From Ohtaekwangia kribbensis (GTDB lineage: Bacteria; Bacteroidota; Bacteroidia; Cytophagales; Cyclobacteriaceae): 64,000 bases of DNA. The notes beneath the pieces were generated by a model. The model saw only the letters and a list, made by a program, of their open reading frames with translations. It did not search any database and had not been told where the DNA came from. How positions within the stretch are numbered: position 1 is the stretch's first letter; every line of letters starts with the position of its first letter. This document shows positions 60,700 to 64,000 of this stretch, piece after piece. The stretch spans positions 682,001-746,000 of the forward strand of contig NZ_JBHTKA010000007.1 of NCBI RefSeq assembly GCF_042676245.1, read 5' to 3'. The translations under genes and the position numbers were made by a program.

Positions 60700-61656
60700 T
60701 TATTTTTTGCGCTTCAGTACTTTTTCAACTGCGGCTACGATGTTCTCAGGGCCGAGTCCGTATTTCTTGAGGAGCTGCGTTGGTGTACCGCTTTCTCCGA
60801 ATGAATCATTCACCGCTACCATTTCAATAGGAGTAGGACGGAAGCGGCTCAGCACTTGTGCCACACTGTCGCCTAGCCCACCGTTGATCTGGTGCTCTTC
60901 GCAGGTAACAACACATCCTGTTTTTTCAACCGATGCTAATATAGCTTCAACGTCCAGCGGCTTGATGGTGTGAATGTTGATCAGCTCAACGCTGATACCT
61001 TTTTCCGCCAGTGCAGCTTCAGCTTCAACAGCCTGCCATACCATGTGGCCACACGCAAAGATGGTTACATCTTTACCATCGATAAGTTTATCAGCTTTAC
61101 CAATTTTGAAAGGTCTGTCAGCCGCCATAAAAATTGGCCAGCTCGGACGGCCAAAGCGCAGGTATGCCGGGCCGTGATGATCGCCCAAGGCAATAGTAGC
61201 CGCTTTGGTTTGATTATAGTCGCAGGGAACAATAACAGTCATGCCCGGAAGCATCTTCATCATCCCTATATCTTCCAGTATCTGGTGCGTTGCACCGTCT
61301 TCACCCAGGGTTAAACCCGCGTGTGATGCGCATATCTTTACATTCTTGTCAGAGTACGCTACCGACTGGCGGATCTGATCGTATACACGACCTGTTGAAA
61401 AGTTAGCGAATGTACCGGTAAAAGGAATTTTCCCTCCGATAGTCATACCGGCAGCAAGGCCGATCATGTTTGCTTCTGCTATACCAACCTGGTAGAAGCG
61501 TTCCGGAAAATCTTTCTTGAAAGCATCCATCTTGAGCGATCCCGTTAGGTCAGCGCACAATGCTACTACATTTGAGTTGCTTTTGCCAAGCTCATGCAAG
61601 CCCACGCCAAAACCTGAGCGTGTATCTTTCTTTTCAGTAAAGGTAAATTTGGTCAT
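60700..61656 (-). CDS. Transketolase C-terminal subunit
   Basis: The C-terminal half (318 residues) of a split transketolase. Pyrimidine-binding domain: ALCADLTGSLKMDAF and the activating glutamate in QVGIAEANMIGLAAG; SHAGLTLGEDGATHQ and LEDIGMMKMLPGMTVIVPCD are typical. The C-terminal domain (about 195-318) includes SVEKTGCVVTCEEHQINGGL. The N-terminal subunit that binds the TPP diphosphate is normally adjacent in Bacteroidota but is not in this window. The two subunits together move two-carbon units in the pentose-phosphate pathway. A single-gene unit. Confidence 0.93.
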   Translation of the reverse strand: MTKFTFTEKKDTRSGFGVGLHELGKSNSNVVALCADLTGSLKMDAFKKDFPERFYQVGIAEANMIGLAAGMTIGGKIPFTGTFANFSTGRVYDQIRQSVAYSDKNVKICASHAGLTLGEDGATHQILEDIGMMKMLPGMTVIVPCDYNQTKAATIALGDHHGPAYLRFGRPSWPIFMAADRPFKIGKADKLIDGKDVTIFACGHMVWQAVEAEAALAEKGISVELINIHTIKPLDVEAILASVEKTGCVVTCEEHQINGGLGDSVAQVLSRFRPTPIEMVAVNDSFGESGTPTQLLKKYGLGPENIVAAVEKVLKRKK

Positions 61657-61876
61657 ATTAAAATTACGAGTGCGAATTACAATACTTAACGCGTGCCACT
61701 ATATCAACGCTTCCTACATTTAATACCCCTCGGGCACGGGCGCTGCGAAAGTCGTAAATAATTTCCGTTCTTCCATCACAGAATGGCATAAACTGTTAAT
61801 GATTTGTTAATCACCCACATCCTTCAGAACATTCGTTCGATAAGCCTCGTAAAGACAGCCAAGTTAACCACCGCTT
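61657..61876. other. Intergenic region
   Basis: About 220 bases between the transketolase start and the small membrane protein, presumably holding divergent promoters. No element recognised. Confidence 0.4.
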
Positions 61877-61996
61877 ATGCACCACCAATCTGCCTCATCG
61901 TCAGCCGAAAAGAAATCCAATCGTAAACTCATCATCTGGTTTATCATTGCCTTGCTGCTGGCGTTGCTGCCCTGGCTTATTCTCGCAGATCTTTAG
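61877..61996 (+). CDS. Small single-pass membrane protein
   Basis: A 39-residue peptide: polar N-terminus (MHHQSASSSAEKKSNRK) followed by one strong membrane helix (LIIWFIIALLLALLPWLIL) and a short tail (ADL). The frame has a normal ATG and hydrophobic codon pattern, and its stop codon overlaps the stop of the convergent VWA gene by 4 bases, which suggests a compact, maintained arrangement. Function unknown. Confidence 0.5.
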   Translation: MHHQSASSSAEKKSNRKLIIWFIIALLLALLPWLILADL

Positions 61997-63396
61997 TTGA
62001 ATACATTGATCATCTTGGTTTCACCGGAGGCCAGCTCAAAATTTTTGAAGCCGGTAAATTTACTGCCCGCAGAATTACGTACGCGGAAAACTATTTTATA
62101 CCGGCCGGGCAACAACGTTAAGGTAAAATTAGCTTTCTGGTTATTGAGGTTGCAAACCCATTGCTGCGTTCCATCGGCCGCTACTTCATATAGACTGCCA
62201 TAGCCGGTAGATATAGTGTTGAAGTTTACAATGCCGGGCGAGGGCAGGTAAATATTCTGTGTCTTGTTGAATTGGACATCAACGGTAAATTTTCTCCGCG
62301 GCAGCGTGAGGGTTTCTACTTCATATTTACCGGTAAGGTAACGGAACGTTTCATTGCTGCGCTGAACATTGATTACTTCAGTCTTGTCTTTTTCGCGAAC
62401 AATCGCTTCGAGGCTGTTGTCTTTTCTGCCTTCCTGCTGTATAGCTATATTTCCCTGCGGCACCGGTATACGAATTACATTGTGCTTACCGATCTCAATG
62501 GTAACGTTACGTTTTGTTACCGGAGGTGTAGTGTTAACAACCAGGTCATAGTCAATTACCGGGTCAACCTGTACCGAATCCGGATTACCCTGCACATCAC
62601 GATAGTGAACAAAGTCATACATCGACATCCCCGTAAGGGAATTCATAAAACTTACGTTGACATTTGTTTCGGTAGGTTGATTGCGCGCATCCAGTAACTC
62701 TATACTTACCGTTGTTTTTGAGAAGGTAGATTGAATGGCTTTGTTTAACTCTTCATGAAACTCCTGCGGTGTTTCAGCACTTATATATTTACCGGCACAA
62801 TCCAGCGTCTTCTCCGCGCGAAGTCCCAAGCCTATAATATAGGGGCGGAGGAATACACCTTTCTTCTGCAACTCACGCGAAGTAGCACAGAGATCGCCAC
62901 CGCATGATTCTATACCATCGGTAATCAGGATCACTATATTTCGATAACCCGCGTTGGGAGGGAAGTCTTTCGCGGCTTGCTCCAGCGAGTACGTTATAGG
63001 TGTTACGCCCTTCGGTTTGATCTCGTTGATCTTGTCGATGATAAGTTTGTGATTCTTCGGTTTGAACGGAACCTCCAGCCAGGTGTCTTTACAGTTGTTG
63101 GCTTCACGCGGAGAGCGGTGTCCGTAAATACGGAGCGCGAGTTCAAGATTATTGTTCTGCTGAAGCGAATCTACAATTTGCGTGAGTATAGATTTAGCGA
63201 TGTTGATCTTGTTTTGATTCGGTCGGCCCCAGGGTTCCAGCATACTGCCCGAACCATCGAACAGAAAAAGTATACGCGTCTTCTCCGGCACCTTCTGTTG
63301 AAGTTTGCGCTGCGCAATGGAGGCCGTGGTAATAAGTATACAGAAGAGTACAAAAATGTTACGGATAATCACGATGTTCTTAAAAGCCATGCTCAT
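61993..63396 (-). CDS. VWA-domain protein, exported
   Basis: A 467-residue exported protein; the ATG at 63396 (MSMAFKNIVIIRN) gives a normal signal sequence (IFVLFCILITTASIAQ), while the frame further upstream is not protein-like. A von Willebrand A domain covers about 40-225: the adhesion site FDGSGSM, then the threonine loop GVTPITYS and ILITDGIESCGGD. The C-terminal half is beta-rich with repeated FTVDVQFNKTQNIY- and IKVFRVRN-type strands, like carboxypeptidase-regulatory or DUF-type Ig modules. A secreted metal-dependent adhesion or sensing role is likely. It is convergent with the small membrane protein and divergent from the CBS gene. Confidence 0.88.
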   Translation of the reverse strand: MSMAFKNIVIIRNIFVLFCILITTASIAQRKLQQKVPEKTRILFLFDGSGSMLEPWGRPNQNKINIAKSILTQIVDSLQQNNNLELALRIYGHRSPREANNCKDTWLEVPFKPKNHKLIIDKINEIKPKGVTPITYSLEQAAKDFPPNAGYRNIVILITDGIESCGGDLCATSRELQKKGVFLRPYIIGLGLRAEKTLDCAGKYISAETPQEFHEELNKAIQSTFSKTTVSIELLDARNQPTETNVNVSFMNSLTGMSMYDFVHYRDVQGNPDSVQVDPVIDYDLVVNTTPPVTKRNVTIEIGKHNVIRIPVPQGNIAIQQEGRKDNSLEAIVREKDKTEVINVQRSNETFRYLTGKYEVETLTLPRRKFTVDVQFNKTQNIYLPSPGIVNFNTISTGYGSLYEVAADGTQQWVCNLNNQKANFTLTLLPGRYKIVFRVRNSAGSKFTGFKNFELASGETKMINVFN

Positions 63397-63655
63397 GTAT
63401 AAAACGTAAAACGTTGCAAGGTTAGTGAAGATTGTAAAAGAAGCAACATTGAATTTCGGTAACGGCAAGGTATATATCAGCCGCACGCGTGCTGTATAAT
63501 TAAAGAGTATATTAAAAGAGTATACCGGCAGTTCTCGTTACAACAAGCGTTGCATCGCAATATTTATTCCTGAGAAATAAAATGCCGTTATTTTAAACGC
63601 ATTCACCCTTTTTTAATTTTTTACTTGAAAGCGCTCTAATTTATAGTTTCAAACG

Positions 63656-63687
63656 CTTGCATTAGTCTGGTGAAAAGTGTTATCTTC
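63656..63687 (+). promoter_or_regulatory. Possible promoter of the CBS gene
   Basis: TTG at about 63656 and TATCTTCA at 63680-63687, with about 21 bases between, roughly the -33/-7 layout of Bacteroidota promoters. The ATG follows 28 bases later. Both boxes are imperfect. Confidence 0.3.
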
Positions 63688-63714
63688 AATTACTTCAATC
63701 AAGCAGACACTCGT

Positions 63715-64000
63715 ATGGGAAAAGTTAGAAACATCCTTCAGGGCAAGGGAAATGTTGTCTTTTCCGTTGCACCCACTGTAACTGTATACAAGGCTATCGA
63801 GTTAATGTCCTTAAAGAATATCGGTGGACTTCTCATCACCGATGACCAGGGACACCTGCTCGGTATATTTACCGAACGTGATTATGCACGCAGGCTTATC
63901 CTGAAAGGTAAATCTTCAAAAGATACATTGATCGGTGAGATCATGACGGAAAATCCTGTAACGGTTTCTCCGGATAACAGCATTGAAGATTGTATGAAGA
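63715..64000 (+). CDS. CBS-domain protein, 3' end beyond the window
   Basis: The first 95 residues of a protein with paired CBS domains that bind adenosine nucleotides: VYKAIELMSLKNIGGLLITD, then HLLGIFTERDYARRLILKG, then EIMTENPVTVSPDNSIEDC, which opens the second CBS motif. Such small two-CBS proteins (about 140 residues) act as nucleotide-sensing regulators or accompany IMP dehydrogenase. No other domain is visible before the window ends. Confidence 0.9.
   Translation, partial: MGKVRNILQGKGNVVFSVAPTVTVYKAIELMSLKNIGGLLITDDQGHLLGIFTERDYARRLILKGKSSKDTLIGEIMTENPVTVSPDNSIEDCMK

Noticed and set aside
1..64000. tRNA, rRNA and riboswitch genes
   Set aside because: No cloverleaf with TTCRA-type T-loop, no rRNA-like segment and no known riboswitch core were recognised on reading; a covariance-model scan would be needed to exclude small ones.

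Overview
The window reads as a chromosomal segment of a Bacteroidota bacterium, most likely an environmental member of the Cytophagales. The grounds are a SusC/SusD outer-membrane pair, a second TonB-dependent receptor, a type IX secretion (T9SS) sorting-domain remnant, ligA next to a DUF6913-like gene and dapA, a Bat-type VWA/TPR pair, YwqK-type MORN proteins, and promoter candidates of the Bacteroidota -7 type (TAnnTTTG) with no evident Shine-Dalgarno sites. I see no rRNA, tRNA, CRISPR array, prophage or intact insertion sequence. The placement is inference from gene content.

Layout. 1-5.5 kb: the 3' part of a sodium/sugar symporter, a WYL regulator, a small secreted protein, then an aldo/keto reductase and an HIBADH-type dehydrogenase. 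5.6-14.3 kb: SusC-SusD, a STAS-like protein, a class A beta-lactamase and a HAMP-GAF sensor without an output domain. 14.3-21.4 kb: VOC protein, alpha/beta hydrolase, divergent S41 and M16 peptidases, DUF3108-like protein. 21.4-26.6 kb: a minus-strand D-amino-acid module (M19 dipeptidase, D-serine dehydratase-type enzyme, RidA, PAQR protein, GntP permease). 26.7-29.3 kb: ABC-2 exporter, Cys-rich lipoprotein and small HTH protein. 29.7-41.9 kb: fabH, GH2 glycosidase, tandem ABM protein, carboxylesterase, MORN-repeat protein, thiolase, TPR/low-complexity protein and VWA protein. 41.9-43.7 kb: a decayed patch with a frameshifted T9SS-domain remnant and two copies of a double-hairpin repeat. 43.1-47.2 kb: GNAT, dapA, DUF6913-like, ligA. 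47.6-54.8 kb: TonB-dependent receptor, M1 peptidase and a four-gene ECF sigma operon. 54.8-59.2 kb: SerC-like aminotransferase, a frameshifted voltage-gated K+ channel and a SerB-SerA fusion. 59.3-64 kb: arsN2/arsR, VOC protein, C-terminal half of transketolase, a tiny membrane protein, a VWA protein and the start of a CBS protein.

How the genes work together. The 21.4-26.6 kb genes form a plausible pathway: a GntP/DsdX-type permease imports a D-amino acid, the PLP/zinc enzyme with an HxC metal motif deaminates it, and RidA clears the reactive enamine. All three phosphorylated-serine steps sit within 4.4 kb (SerA and SerB fused, SerC-like nearby). The HTH / Cys-rich lipoprotein / two-gene ABC exporter set at 26.7-29.3 kb is the best candidate for an undescribed system. 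Many intergenic spaces carry short structured repeat families, some in composite inverted arrangements, so the genome probably hosts several families of small dispersed elements.
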